Assembly (NCBI RefSeq): GCF_036346855.1
Contig: NZ_CP107841.1
Span: 2,980,001-3,044,000 of the forward strand
Length of the DNA: 64,000 nucleotides
DNA from: Streptomyces europaeiscabiei
GTDB taxonomy: Bacteria > Actinomycetota > Actinomycetes > Streptomycetales > Streptomycetaceae
Direction: 5' to 3'
The translations under genes were made by a program, and so were the position numbers. The stretch's first letter is position 1. Every line of letters starts with the position of its first letter. Of this stretch, positions 7,846 through 16,925 are shown piece after piece. Below the pieces are notes generated by a model. It was not told the DNA's origin and did no database searches. It worked only from the letters and a program-made list of their open reading frames with translations.

Positions 7846-9600
7846 GTGCCTCAACTTCGTCTCGCTTTGAATCAGATCGACTCGACGGTCGGCGACATCG
7901 CCGCGAACGCCGAGGCGGTCGTCCGCTGGACCCGGCACTCCGCCGAGCAGGGAGCGCATCTGGTGGCGTTCCCCGAGATGGTGCTGACCGGGTATCCCGT
8001 CGAGGACCTGGCGCTGCGCCAGTCCTTCGTGGAGGCCTCCCGCTCCGCGCTGAGGGCGCTCGCCGCGCGGCTCGCCGACGAGGGCTTCGGGGAGCTGCCG
8101 GTGGTCCTCGGTTACCTCGACCGTTCCGAGTCCGCCTCGCCGAGGTTCGGCCAGCCGGCGGGCGCCCCGCGCAACGCCGGGGCGGTGCTGTACCGGGGCG
8201 AGGTCGCGCTCACCTACGCCAAGCACCACCTCCCCAACTACGGCGTGTTCGACGAGTTCCGCTACTTCGTGCCCGGCGACACCATGCCCGTCGTACGGCT
8301 GCACGGCGTCGACATCGCCCTCGCCATCTGCGAGGACCTCTGGCAGGACGGCGGCCGTGTCCCGGCGGCCCGGTCCGCAGGCGCGGGGCTGCTGCTCTCC
8401 ATCAACGGCTCGCCGTACGAGCGCGACAAGGACGACACCCGCCTCGAACTGGTCCGCAAGCGCGCCCAGGAGGCCGGCTGCACGACCGCGTATCTGGCGA
8501 TGATCGGCGGCCAGGACGAGCTGGTCTTCGACGGCGACTCGATCGTCGTCGACAAGAACGGCGAAGTGGTCGCACGGGCGCCGCAGTTCTCGGAGGGGTG
8601 TGTGGTCCTCGACCTGGACCTCCCGGCGGCGGCGGCCGATCCCGTGACCGGCGTCGTCGACGACGGTCTGCGCATCGACCGGCTCGTGATCTCCGAGGAG
8701 CCGCTGCCCGCGTACGAGCCGGAGCTGACCGGCGGGTACGCGGAGCGCCTCGACGACGACGAGGAGGTGTACTCGGCGCTGGTGGTCGGCCTGCGGGCGT
8801 ACGCGGCGAAGAACGGCTTCACGTCGGTGCTGATCGGGCTCTCCGGCGGTATCGACTCGGCGATCGTCGCGGCGATCGCGTGCGACGCGCTGGGCGCGCA
8901 GAACGTGTACGGCGTGTCGATGCCGTCGAAGTACTCCTCGGACCACTCCAAGGGCGACGCGGCGGAGCTGGCGCGCCGGACGGGCCTCAACCTCCGTACG
9001 ATCTCGATCGCGCCGATGTTCGACGCGTACATGTCGTCGACCGAGCTGACGGGCCTGGCCGAGGAGAACCTCCAGTCACGCCTGCGCGGCACGCTGCTGA
9101 TGGCCATCTCCAACCAGGAGGGCCACATCGTGCTGGCGCCCGGCAACAAGTCGGAGCTGGCGGTGGGGTACTCGACGCTGTACGGCGACTCCGTGGGCGC
9201 GTACGGCCCCATCAAGGACGTGTACAAGACGTCGATCTTCCGCCTCGCCGAGTGGCGCAACCGGGCGGCGGCGGAGCGGGGCCAGACCCCGCCGATCCCG
9301 GAGAACTCCATCTCCAAGCCGCCGAGCGCGGAACTCCGCCCCGGCCAGGTCGACACCGACTCCCTCCCGGACTACCCGGTCCTGGACGCGATCCTGGAGC
9401 TCTACGTCGACCGCGACCAGGGTGCCGACGCGATCGTCGCCGCCGGTTTCGACCGGGAGCTGGTGAGCAAAACCCTGCGGATGGTCGACACCGCCGAGTA
9501 CAAGCGGCGGCAGTACCCGCCGGGCACGAAGATCTCCCCGAAGGGCTTCGGGAAGGACCGGCGGCTGCCGATCACGAACCGGTGGCGGGAGCGGGCGTAG
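7846..9600 (+). CDS. nadE: Glutamine-hydrolysing NAD+ synthetase
   Basis: NadE makes NAD from deamido-NAD, ATP and glutamine-derived ammonia. The 584 residues hold an N-terminal nitrilase-like glutaminase with the Glu in AFPEMVLTGYP (about residue 44), the Lys in YAKHHLPNYGVFDE and the Cys in ALAICEDLW, followed by the synthetase domain with the ATP pyrophosphatase P-loop GLSGGIDSAI (about residue 331) and NKSELAVGYSTLYGD. Length is typical of actinobacterial two-domain NadE. The GTG at 7846 is chosen because the protein begins VPQLRLALNQIDSTVGDI in register with the family and a leaderless -10 box lies 7 nt upstream. Confidence 0.96.
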   Translation: MPQLRLALNQIDSTVGDIAANAEAVVRWTRHSAEQGAHLVAFPEMVLTGYPVEDLALRQSFVEASRSALRALAARLADEGFGELPVVLGYLDRSESASPRFGQPAGAPRNAGAVLYRGEVALTYAKHHLPNYGVFDEFRYFVPGDTMPVVRLHGVDIALAICEDLWQDGGRVPAARSAGAGLLLSINGSPYERDKDDTRLELVRKRAQEAGCTTAYLAMIGGQDELVFDGDSIVVDKNGEVVARAPQFSEGCVVLDLDLPAAAADPVTGVVDDGLRIDRLVISEEPLPAYEPELTGGYAERLDDDEEVYSALVVGLRAYAAKNGFTSVLIGLSGGIDSAIVAAIACDALGAQNVYGVSMPSKYSSDHSKGDAAELARRTGLNLRTISIAPMFDAYMSSTELTGLAEENLQSRLRGTLLMAISNQEGHIVLAPGNKSELAVGYSTLYGDSVGAYGPIKDVYKTSIFRLAEWRNRAAAERGQTPPIPENSISKPPSAELRPGQVDTDSLPDYPVLDAILELYVDRDQGADAIVAAGFDRELVSKTLRMVDTAEYKRRQYPPGTKISPKGFGKDRRLPITNRWRERA

Positions 9601-9620
9601 CTGCGGGGCAGCCGCGTCCC

Positions 9621-10220
9621 TCAGGCCTCGGGGTCGCGCAGCCCGACGCAGTCGAAGGCCCAGAAGACCTCCGAGTAGACGAAGGTGCCCGTCATCCACG
9701 GCTCGTGCGCGGACAGACGGGCCACCTGGAACGCGGCTTCCGGTATACGCAGCGACGGGGAGCGGAAGCCCGCCGCGCCCGCGCCCTCGAAGCCGCGCGC
9801 GCCGTAGTAGTGCGGTGAACCCTCCAGGAACACCAGCGGCACGCCCTGGCTGTCGGCCGCCGCGAGAGCGTGCGCGACGAGCCGGGTGCCGATGCACTGA
9901 CGCTGGAACTCCGGGAGCACGCCCAGCGGCGACAGGGACAGGACGTCCACGATCCGGCGCGGAGCGTCCAGCCGCGCCCCGCTCAGCAGGACGTGTCCGA
10001 CGACCCGGTCGTCGACGGTGGCGACGAAGGACATCGGCGGCGGCGCGGCCTCCGTGACGCGGAGCGCCTCGACGAGCCCGGGAATCCGCTCGCCGTCACC
10101 GAAGGCGCGCGTATGGACCTCGCGCACCGCTCGGTGATCGTCAGCGGTCTCCCGCCTGATCACCGTCCCCGCGCCGCCTGGTGCGATCCGTGAGCCCGCG
10201 GTCGTGTCGTGTGCCGTCAT
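9621..10220 (-). CDS. GNAT family N-acetyltransferase (YhbS-like)
   Basis: A single GNAT domain fills the 199 residues: VIRRETADDHRAVREVHTRA, then VVGHVLLSGARL, then the acetyl-CoA segment SLSPLGVLPEFQRQCIGTRL and PLVFLEGSPHYYGARGF. The last two are characteristic of YhbS-type acetyltransferases. In the acetyl-CoA loop the usual R/Q-x-x-G-x-G/A reads QRQCIGTRL. Substrate unknown. The ATG at 10220 has a leaderless-type -10 box 7 nt upstream and no ribosome-binding site; a longer frame would run across the terminator hairpin at 10297-10333, so I reject it. Confidence 0.88.
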   Translation of the reverse strand: MTAHDTTAGSRIAPGGAGTVIRRETADDHRAVREVHTRAFGDGERIPGLVEALRVTEAAPPPMSFVATVDDRVVGHVLLSGARLDAPRRIVDVLSLSPLGVLPEFQRQCIGTRLVAHALAAADSQGVPLVFLEGSPHYYGARGFEGAGAAGFRSPSLRIPEAAFQVARLSAHEPWMTGTFVYSEVFWAFDCVGLRDPEA

Positions 10221-10227
10221 GGCCGCG

Positions 10228-10233
10228 AGGCTA
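10228..10233 (-). promoter_or_regulatory. Leaderless -10 box for the GNAT gene
   Basis: On the minus strand TAGCCT is followed by 7 nt and the ATG at 10220. It matches TANNNT and the spacing seen at nadE and map. Confidence 0.5.
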
Positions 10234-10296
10234 GATCCAAGGCGCCCCGCGCGCGAGGCGATTACGCACCGGGGCGCCACATCTCGGGGAACGCGC

Positions 10297-10333
10297 AGGG
10301 CCCGCGTCCCGGGCTTTCCGGGACGCGGGCCCT
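10297..10333 (-). terminator. Hairpin terminator of the MFS gene
   Basis: AGGGCCCGCGTCCCGG at 10297-10312 pairs perfectly with 10318-10333 around a 5-nt loop (GCTTT). It lies 41 bp past the stop of the leftward MFS gene and before the GNAT promoter. Confidence 0.88.
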
Positions 10334-10373
10334 GGTCACCCGTCGAGGGCGAGAGCGGCACGCGGTGCGTGCC

Positions 10374-11609
10374 TCAGACCCGCACCGTCTCCGACTGCTC
10401 CGGCACATGCGACGCCACCACACGTCCGCGGCTCCGGCCGCCGTGCGCCGGTGCGGGGGCGGCCCGGCGGTTGTCCACCGTGAGGGCCACGGCCGCGACC
10501 GCCAGGCCGATCACCGCGAGGCCCGCGCCCACGACCGCCGGGGCCGTCGCGCCGAGGCCGGCCGCCAGGGCGAGGCCGCCGATCCAGGCGCCGCCTGCGT
10601 TCGCGAGGTTGAAGGCGGCCTGGTTGGCGGAGGAGGCGAGGGAGGGGGCGGTGGCGGCCTTCTCCATGACCATCAGCTGGAGGGGCGAGCCGGTGGCGAA
10701 GGCGGCGACGCCGAGGAGCAGGACGGCCAGGGCGGCGCTCCACTGGGCGGACATCAGGACCGGGAACAGGGCCAGGACGAGGATCAGCGATACCAGGCCG
10801 CCGAACAGCGTGCCTCGCAGGGAGTGGTCGGCGAGGCGGCCGCCGGCCAGGTTGCCGATGGTCGCCCCGACTCCGAACAGCGCGAGCAGCAGGGTCACGC
10901 TGGTCCCGGCGTACCCGGCGGAGTCCGTGAGCATCGGCGTGATGTAGCTGTAGGCGGAGAAGAGGGCGCCGAAGCCGGCGACGGTCGTGCCGAGGGCGAG
11001 CCAGACGGGCAGCGAGCGCAGGGCGCCCAGTTCGCCGCGCAGGCCGGTCGTCGGGGCGGCCGCGCGGTCGTGCGGGAGCAGGAGCGCGAGGGAGGCGATG
11101 GCCGCCAGGCCGATCGCGCTCACGCCGAGGAAGGTGATCCGCCAGCCGAAGTGCTGGCCCACGAGGGTCGCGGCCGGTACGCCGGCGACGTTGGCGATCG
11201 TCAGGCCCAGGAACATCAGCGAGACCGAGCGGGCCTTTCGCTCCGGTGCCACGAGGCCGGTCGCGACGACCGCGCCGACGCCGAAGAAGGCGCCGTGCGG
11301 GAGACCGCTGAGGAAGCGGGCGGCGAGCAGCCAGTGCTCGTCGGGGGCGAGGGCGGACAGGGCGTTGCCGACGACGAAGAGGACCATCAGCCCGATCAGG
11401 ACCTTGCGGCGGGGCAGCCGGGCCGTGACCGCGGCGAGCAGCGGGGCGCCGATGACGACACCCAGCGCATACGCCGAGACGAGGTGGCCGGCGGCGGGGA
11501 TCGAGATGCCGAGGTCGCCGGCGACCTCGGGGAGGAGGCCCATGATGACGAACTCGGTCGTGCCGATTCCGAAGGCGCCTACGGCGAGAGCGAGCAGGGC
11601 CAAGGGCAT
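10374..11609 (-). CDS. MFS drug:H+ antiporter, DHA1 family (CmlR/AraJ-like)
   Basis: The 411-residue protein has 12 predicted membrane helices starting MPLALLALAVGAFGIGTTEF, the TTEFVIMGLLPEVAGDLG signature of the AraJ/YdhP/Cml group, and the motif A-like loop LPRRKVL between helices 2 and 3. Members export chloramphenicol, arabinosides or other small molecules; the substrate is not predictable here. I prefer the ATG at 11609, with GAAAGG upstream, to a start 21 codons earlier. A palindrome at 11677-11693 lies in its promoter region. Confidence 0.9.
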   Translation of the reverse strand: MPLALLALAVGAFGIGTTEFVIMGLLPEVAGDLGISIPAAGHLVSAYALGVVIGAPLLAAVTARLPRRKVLIGLMVLFVVGNALSALAPDEHWLLAARFLSGLPHGAFFGVGAVVATGLVAPERKARSVSLMFLGLTIANVAGVPAATLVGQHFGWRITFLGVSAIGLAAIASLALLLPHDRAAAPTTGLRGELGALRSLPVWLALGTTVAGFGALFSAYSYITPMLTDSAGYAGTSVTLLLALFGVGATIGNLAGGRLADHSLRGTLFGGLVSLILVLALFPVLMSAQWSAALAVLLLGVAAFATGSPLQLMVMEKAATAPSLASSANQAAFNLANAGGAWIGGLALAAGLGATAPAVVGAGLAVIGLAVAAVALTVDNRRAAPAPAHGGRSRGRVVASHVPEQSETVRV

Positions 11610-11676
11610 GGCGGAGAGACCTTTCAAAGACAGCAGGAGGGCAGGGGAAGGGGAATCGGATTCGGTCCCCATCGTA

Positions 11677-11693
11677 TGTTCACTGACGGAACA
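11677..11693. promoter_or_regulatory. Candidate repressor operator for the DHA1 exporter
   Basis: TGTTCACTGACGGAACA is a palindrome with 5-bp arms and a 7-bp spacer, placed 68-84 bp before the exporter start. The pattern is typical of TetR- or MarR-type operators. No regulator gene is adjacent. Confidence 0.4.
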
Positions 11694-11747
11694 AACTCGA
11701 ACCCGGGCCCTATTCCCTCCGCGCCTCCGGCCGTCCCACCAGCTCGG

Positions 11748-12797
11748 TCAGCTCCCGGACGTGTCGATCGTCACCCGCGCCGCCACCGGAAGATGGTCGC
11801 TGCCCGTCTCCGGCAGGGTCCACGAGGCCGTCGGCTCCATGCCCCGGACCATGATCTGGTCGATGCGGGCCATCGGGAACGCCGCCGGCCAGCTGAAGCC
11901 GAAGCCGCTGCCCGCGGCGCCCTGGGTGGAGCGCATCTGGGCGGTGACGGCGTTCAGGGCGCGGTCGTTCATGGTGCCGTTGAGGTCACCGAGGAGGGCG
12001 ACCTGCTGGATCGGCTCGTCGGCGATGGCCTCGCCGAGGGCGTTGGCGCTCTTGTCGCGCTGGCGGGCGGTGAACCCGGCCTCCAGCTTGACCCGTACCG
12101 AGGGCAGATGGGCGACATACACGGCGACGGGCCCGTCCGGCGCCGCCACCGTCGAGCGCATCGCACGCTCCCAGCCGAGCTTGATGTCGACGGGCTTGGT
12201 GTCGCTCATCCGGTACTTGCTCCACAGCCCGACGGTGCCGACGACCTCGTGGTACGGGTACGTCGCCGCCAGGGCCTTCTTGTACACCGGCATCGCGCTC
12301 TCGGTCAGTTCCTCCAGTGCCACCACGTCCGCGCCGGAGGCGGCGACCTCGCCGGCCGTGCCGGACGGGTCGGCGTTGTCCGCGTTCACGTTGTGGGTGA
12401 CGACGGTGAAGTCACCGCCGCTGCCGGTCTTGCTGGAGACCAGTCCGCCGAAGATGTTCAGCCAGACGACCAGGGGCACGAGGAGCGCGACGAGCGCGGT
12501 CGCCGACCTGCGGACCAGCGCGAGGACGAACAGCAGCGGGATCGCGACGCCCAGCCAGGGCAGGAACGTCTCGGTCAGGCTGCCGAGGTTGCCGACGGCG
12601 TTGGGGACTTGGGCGTGCAGCACCATCAACAGTGCGACGAGGACAGCGAGAACGGCGAGGACGATGCCGCGCCGCCAGATCCGCCGGTCCCCTCTCCAGC
12701 CGCCGAAGAGGCGGTCCAGCAGGCGCCGGAGCCGGGATTGTTCGCGGCCCTGACCCGTGCCGCCGTCGCCCGTCTCCGTCATGTACGCCTGCGCCAT
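11748..12797 (-). CDS. Membrane-anchored endonuclease/exonuclease/phosphatase (EEP) family protein
   Basis: The 349-residue protein has three N-terminal membrane helices (about residues 42-62, 72-95 and 98-118) followed by an external EEP domain of about 225 residues. EEP landmarks are VVTHNVNADN, VVALEELTESAM (metal Glu), VAHLPSVRV, VALLGDLNGTMND (Asp/Asn) and the C-terminal TGSDHLPVAARV with the catalytic Asp-His. Such proteins may be secreted nucleases or phosphodiesterases acting on lipids. The start at 12797 follows GAGGACGG. No operon partner is obvious. Confidence 0.9.
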   Translation of the reverse strand: MAQAYMTETGDGGTGQGREQSRLRRLLDRLFGGWRGDRRIWRRGIVLAVLAVLVALLMVLHAQVPNAVGNLGSLTETFLPWLGVAIPLLFVLALVRRSATALVALLVPLVVWLNIFGGLVSSKTGSGGDFTVVTHNVNADNADPSGTAGEVAASGADVVALEELTESAMPVYKKALAATYPYHEVVGTVGLWSKYRMSDTKPVDIKLGWERAMRSTVAAPDGPVAVYVAHLPSVRVKLEAGFTARQRDKSANALGEAIADEPIQQVALLGDLNGTMNDRALNAVTAQMRSTQGAAGSGFGFSWPAAFPMARIDQIMVRGMEPTASWTLPETGSDHLPVAARVTIDTSGS

Positions 12798-12914
12798 ACC
12801 GTCCTCACAACCTGCCGTGCGCTTCGTCCCCCGCGCCTAAAGACCCTAGGGGATGATCGCCGTCGATCCTGCCGCCACATGGCGGCCGTACGGAACGAGG
12901 ACGAACAACGCGCT

Positions 12915-12930
12915 GTTCGGAGTTCCGAAC
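12915..12930. promoter_or_regulatory. Palindrome between the EEP and TetR genes
   Basis: GTTCGGAGTTCCGAAC has 7-bp perfect arms around 2 central bases, 118-133 bp upstream of the EEP gene and 50 bp past the TetR stop. It could be an operator or a weak terminator. Confidence 0.35.
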
Positions 12931-12979
12931 CGGTGGACAGGTCCCGACGTCTGTAACGAAACGCGCACATCACTGTGAC

Positions 12980-13615
12980 TCAGCTCGCAGAAGGACGAAG
13001 TCCTTCGAGCACCGTGTCGACGATGTTCTCCGCGAGATTCTCGGGGAGGGGGGCGTCCGGGCGCATGACGGTGCGGACGAGCATGGGTCCGAAGACCAGA
13101 TCGCCGACGAGGTCGATGTCGACGTCGGCGCGGAGTTCGCCGTTGTCCCGGCCCCGGCGCAGGACGTCGGCGAGGGCCCGGCGGCGGGGGGCGACGACGT
13201 CCGCGTGGTAGGCGTTCCAGATCGTGGGGCTGCTCTTCATCTGGGCGATGACGTTGTGCAGGATCGCCGACGGCCGGTTGAGCAGCCCGCGTTGGCGTGC
13301 CGCCTCCAGGACGACGACCAGGTCGTCGCGCATCGAGGTGCCGGGCAGCACGGGGTCCGGGGGTTCCGCGGCGCGCAGTACGTCGACGAAGAGCGCCTCC
13401 TTGCCGCTCCAGCGGCGGTAGATGGTCGCCTTGCCGACGCCGGCCGTGCGGGCCACCCGTTCGATCGACAACTCCGAGAGCGGCACGCCCTCTTCGAGGA
13501 GCTTCAGCACTCCCTCGACGATGGACCGCTCCACGGCCTCGCTGCGCGGCCGCCCGCGTCCGGGACTCCCGTCCCGGACCCGCCCGTCTCCGGCGTGGCT
13601 CTCGGCGAGGCTCAA
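12980..13615 (-). CDS. TetR family transcriptional regulator, TTG start
   Basis: The 211-residue protein has an N-terminal helix-turn-helix (SIERVARTAGVGKATIYRRWSGKEALFVDVL) and a TetR_C-type ligand domain (FGPMLVRTVMRPDAPLPENL at the end). No ATG or GTG occurs in frame before the HTH. The TTG at 13615 has GGAG six bases upstream and is the best start. It lies 110 bp downstream of the DHA2 exporter in the same orientation, so it probably belongs to the same transcript and represses it through the 29-bp palindrome at 15322-15350. Its ligand is probably an exporter substrate. Confidence 0.87.
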   Translation of the reverse strand: MSLAESHAGDGRVRDGSPGRGRPRSEAVERSIVEGVLKLLEEGVPLSELSIERVARTAGVGKATIYRRWSGKEALFVDVLRAAEPPDPVLPGTSMRDDLVVVLEAARQRGLLNRPSAILHNVIAQMKSSPTIWNAYHADVVAPRRRALADVLRRGRDNGELRADVDIDLVGDLVFGPMLVRTVMRPDAPLPENLAENIVDTVLEGLRPSAS

Positions 13616-13724
13616 GGTCGGCTCCGTCTCTGTCGTTCTCCGGGTGCCGGCGCTGTCGTGCTCCGGGTGTCCGGGGTGATTCTCTCCCGCGTACGGCGGT
13701 GGGGGTGCCGTACGCGGGCGCCGG

Positions 13725-15302
13725 TCAGTGGTCCGCGGCGACCAACTCCGTCTCGCCCTTGCCCTCTTGGCCGCCCTTCGCCCGTCCCGGCAGGAACACC
13801 GCCATCGCCACGGCACCGATCAGGGCGATGCCGGCTCCGCACAGGGCGGTCACGTGCATGGCGTGCAGGAAGGCGTCGTGGGCCGGGCCGACCAGGGCCT
13901 CGCCCCGCTCGCCGAGGCGGGCGGCGAGACCGAGGGTGGCCTCGATGGACTCGGCGGCGGCGTGCGGGGAGCCGGCGGGCAGCTTGTCCTCGATGCCGTT
14001 CCGGTAGGCGGTGGACAGCACCGAGCCGAGGACGGCGATGCCGAGGGCGCCGCCGACCTGGCGGAAGGTGTTGCTGAGCGCGGACGCGGAGCCGGCCTTC
14101 TCGCGAGGCAGGGCCTGCATGATGACCACGCTCAGCGGGGTCATCACGTGCGCCATGCCCACGCCCATGAAGAAGAAGATCACTTCGAGGATCCAGATCG
14201 GCGTGTCCGCGTCCAGTACGGCGAACGCGGCCAGCATCCCGGCGATCAGCGTCATGCCCGCCGTGCACACCGCGCTGTTGCCGAAGCGGTCGACGACGAG
14301 CCGGGCGCGCGGCGCGAAGACGAGCTGCGCGACGGCCAGCGGCAGCATCAGCAGACCGGTCTGCAGCGGGGAGTAGCCGCGCACGGTCTGGGTGTAGAAG
14401 ACGGAGAAGAAGGTCACGCCCATCAGCGCGAAGAAGACCACGCCGATGACGCCTATGGCGGTCGAGAAGACCTTGTTCTGGAAGAACGTCATGTCGATGG
14501 ACGGGTGGTCGCTGCGCTTCTCGAACACCACGAAGGCGGCGAGGACCGCGAGGCCGGCCCCGACGGTGGCGAGGACCGTGGCATCGGTGAAGTCGGCGAG
14601 CTGGCCGCCCCGGATGATGCCGTAGACGAGGAGGACGAGGCCGACGACGGAGAGCACCACGCCGACGGGGTCGATGCGGCCGGGGGCGGGGTCGCGCGAG
14701 TCGGGCACCAGCCAGATCATCAGGCCCAGCGCCAGGACGACGATCGGCACGTTGATCAGGAAGACCGAGCCCCACCAGAAGTGGTCGAGGAGGACTCCGC
14801 CGGTGATCGGGCCGATGGCGATGGCGAGACCGACGCCGCCCGCCCAGATGCCGATGGCCTTCGGCTGTTCGTCTCGCTCGAAGACGTTCATCAGGACGGC
14901 GAGCGTGGCGGGCATCACGAAGGCCGCGCCGAGGCCCATCACGGCACGGAAGGCGATCAGCTCCGCCGGGGAGCCCGACATGGCGGCCAGGGCCGAGCCG
15001 ATGCCGAAGACGACGAGTCCGCCGAGCAGCACCTTCTTGCGGCCGAGCCGGTCGCCGAGCAGGCCCGCGGAGAACAGCAGCCCCGCGAAGACGAGCGTGT
15101 AGGCGTTGATCGCCCACTCCAGCTCGCTCTGGGTGGCGCCGAGGCCGGTGGGCTCCGGCGTGGAGATCGTCTTGATGGCGACGTTGAGGATCGAGTTGTC
15201 GAGCACCACGATCAGCAGGCTCAGCATCAGCACACCGAGAATCACCCAGCGGCGCCGGTGCACCACCGCCGGTATGCGGGAGTCAGGGACTGCGGTAGTC
15301 AT
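13725..15302 (-). CDS. MFS multidrug exporter, DHA2 (EmrB/QacA) family
   Basis: The 525-residue protein has 14 predicted membrane helices, motif [15 protein letters not shown] and a motif C-like segment [23 protein letters not shown], plus the [10 protein letters not shown] start of helix 1. It exports drugs or antibiotics with proton antiport. The ATG at 15302 has AGGG nine bases upstream. A longer in-frame reading runs through the operator and tandem repeats and is rejected. It forms a unit with the downstream TetR gene. Confidence 0.93.
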   Translation of the reverse strand: MTTAVPDSRIPAVVHRRRWVILGVLMLSLLIVVLDNSILNVAIKTISTPEPTGLGATQSELEWAINAYTLVFAGLLFSAGLLGDRLGRKKVLLGGLVVFGIGSALAAMSGSPAELIAFRAVMGLGAAFVMPATLAVLMNVFERDEQPKAIGIWAGGVGLAIAIGPITGGVLLDHFWWGSVFLINVPIVVLALGLMIWLVPDSRDPAPGRIDPVGVVLSVVGLVLLVYGIIRGGQLADFTDATVLATVGAGLAVLAAFVVFEKRSDHPSIDMTFFQNKVFSTAIGVIGVVFFALMGVTFFSVFYTQTVRGYSPLQTGLLMLPLAVAQLVFAPRARLVVDRFGNSAVCTAGMTLIAGMLAAFAVLDADTPIWILEVIFFFMGVGMAHVMTPLSVVIMQALPREKAGSASALSNTFRQVGGALGIAVLGSVLSTAYRNGIEDKLPAGSPHAAAESIEATLGLAARLGERGEALVGPAHDAFLHAMHVTALCGAGIALIGAVAMAVFLPGRAKGGQEGKGETELVAADH

Positions 15303-15321
15303 GACGTCGACCCTAGACCTA

Positions 15322-15350
15322 TTTCGATACGGGACCGTCTCGTATCGAAA
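15322..15350. promoter_or_regulatory. 29-bp TetR operator candidate upstream of the DHA2 exporter
   Basis: The segment is a palindrome centred on 15336 in which 13 of 14 base pairs match (single mismatch at 15332/15340). Half-sites read TTTCGATACGGGAC and GTCTCGTATCGAAA. It lies 20 bp upstream of the exporter start, overlapping the expected promoter or 5' leader. Confidence 0.75.
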
Positions 15351-15372
15351 ATCTTTTACCCCACTCTTACGC

Positions 15373-15819
15373 ATCGCAACCGGTACGCATCGCGGGCGGT
15401 ACACACCGCGGGCCGGTACACACGGCGGGCCGGCAGGCACCGCGGGTCGGTGTACGCCGCATGCAGGCACCGCGGGCCGGTGCACACGGCGGGCTGGCAC
15501 GCACCGCGGGTCGGTGTACGCCGCATGCCGACACGCACCGCGGGCCGACACGCACCGCGGGCCGGTGCACACCGCAGGCCGGTGCACACCGCAGGCCCGT
15601 ACGCACCGCAGGCCGGTGCACACCGCAGGCCCGTACGCACCGCAGGCCGGTGCACACCGCAGGCCCGTACGCACCGCAGGCCGGTGCACACCGCAGGCCG
15701 GTGCACGCCGCAGGCCGGTGCACGCCGCAGGCCGGTGCACACGTTGGGTCGGCACGCACCGCGGGCCGGTGCACACGTTGGGTCGGCACGCACCGCGGGC
15801 CGGTGTACGCCGCATGCCT
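15373..15819. repeat. 17-bp tandem repeat array, about 26 units
   Basis: The whole gap between the exporter operon and panB is built of 17-bp units such as CCGGTGCACACCGCAGG and CCCGTACGCACCGCAGG, often alternating A-B-A-B. The left end is more degenerate and one unit is 4 bp short. Because 17 is not a multiple of 3, all frames are open through the array and give 17-residue pseudo-repeats; I do not regard these as protein. Units contain the palindromes GTGCAC and CCGCGG. Confidence 0.95.
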
Positions 15820-15928
15820 GAACGGTCACACCGACCTCCCCTAGCCCTCACTTGCCCGAGGTGCCACCATGGAAGCGGTCCGGGGACGCCGTCAGGGTGC
15901 CTCGAGATGACATGAAGGAGCTGTAGCG

Positions 15929-16795
15929 ATGACACAGCTTTTGGCTGCCCAGACGAAGCCCTCCGACGGCAGCAAGGCGCTGTACGGGGGCAAGGGCACA
16001 CGCCGTATCACCGTCCGGGACATCGCCCTCGCCAAGGAACGCGGCGAGAAGTGGCCCATGCTCACCGCGTACGACGCGATGACCGCGTCCGTCTTCGACG
16101 AGGCCGGTATCCCGGTCATGCTCGTCGGCGACTCCGCGGGCAACTGCCACCTCGGCTACGAGTCGACCGTGCCCGTCACCCTCGACGAGATGACCATGCT
16201 CTCCGCCGCCGTCGTACGGGGCACCAGCCGTGCCCTGATCGTCGGCGACCTGCCCTTCGGCTCCTACCAGGAGGGTCCGGTGCAGGCGCTGCGCTCGGCG
16301 ACCCGGCTGGTCAAGGAGGCCGGGGTCGGCGCGGTCAAGCTGGAGGGCGGCGAGCGGTCGCACCGCCAGATCGAGCTGCTGGTCGAGTCGGGCATCCCCG
16401 TCATGGCCCACATCGGCCTCACCCCGCAGTCCGTCAACGCCATGGGCTACCGCGTGCAGGGCCGGGGCGAGGAGGCCGCGCAGCAGCTGCTGCGCGACGC
16501 CAAGGCCGTCCAGGACGCGGGCGCGTTCGCGGTCGTCCTGGAGCTGGTTCCGGCGGAGCTGGCGGCGGAGGTCACGCGGGTGCTCCACATCCCGACCGTC
16601 GGGATCGGCGCGGGCGCCGACACCGACGCGCAGGTCCTCGTGTGGACCGACATGCTCGGGCTGACAGGGGGGCGGATGCCGAAGTTCGTGAAGCAGTACG
16701 CCGATCTGCGGACGGTCATGGGCGACGCGGCGAAGGCGTTCGCGGAGGACGTCGTGGGCGGGACGTTCCCGACGGAGGAGCACTCCGTCCACTAG
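15929..16795 (+). CDS. panB: 3-methyl-2-oxobutanoate hydroxymethyltransferase
   Basis: PanB transfers a hydroxymethyl group from methylene-tetrahydrofolate to ketoisovalerate, the first committed step of pantothenate/CoA synthesis. The 288-residue protein shows the family blocks [29 protein letters not shown] (metal Asp), [26 protein letters not shown] and [20 protein letters not shown]. The start ATG at 15929 has GGAG at 15911-15914. It is monocistronic, ended by a hairpin at 16829-16862. Confidence 0.96.
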   Translation: MTQLLAAQTKPSDGSKALYGGKGTRRITVRDIALAKERGEKWPMLTAYDAMTASVFDEAGIPVMLVGDSAGNCHLGYESTVPVTLDEMTMLSAAVVRGTSRALIVGDLPFGSYQEGPVQALRSATRLVKEAGVGAVKLEGGERSHRQIELLVESGIPVMAHIGLTPQSVNAMGYRVQGRGEEAAQQLLRDAKAVQDAGAFAVVLELVPAELAAEVTRVLHIPTVGIGAGADTDAQVLVWTDMLGLTGGRMPKFVKQYADLRTVMGDAAKAFAEDVVGGTFPTEEHSVH

Positions 16796-16828
16796 GCCCG
16801 AGGGCCGTTGAGCCACTGTGGTACCACT

Positions 16829-16862
16829 GCAGCCCGCCGATCTTCCCCCGTCGGCGGGCTGC
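16829..16862 (+). terminator. Hairpin terminator of panB
   Basis: GCAGCCCGCCGA at 16829-16840 pairs perfectly with TCGGCGGGCTGC at 16851-16862 around a 10-nt loop, 34 bp past the panB stop. Confidence 0.85.
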
Positions 16863-16925
16863 GGCCTTGTACTTGGTGGCGCGGGAGGGGGGTGCGGGTT
16901 CGTCGGCGGTGCGGGTCGGGTGAGG

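Noticed and set aside
5686..8946. A 1086-residue minus-strand open frame
   Set aside because: It lies antisense to DUF3105, DUF305, the protease remnant and nadE, and its composition is that of a GC-rich shadow frame.
10209..12956. A 915-residue plus-strand open frame
   Set aside because: It is antisense to the DHA1 exporter and the EEP gene and crosses a strong terminator.
11700..12980. Riboswitch or tRNA genes in the intergenic regions
   Set aside because: I scanned the gaps throughout the window for tRNA T-loop and anticodon patterns and known riboswitch cores and saw none.
15373..15819. CRISPR array
   Set aside because: Units are contiguous 17-mers without unique spacers and there are no cas genes.
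13725..16001. A 758-residue minus-strand frame fusing the DHA2 exporter to repeats encoded by the 17-bp array and beyond
   Set aside because: The extra N-terminal part is only the repeat read in one of several equally open frames, it crosses the operator palindrome, and the exporter has a good ATG at 15302.
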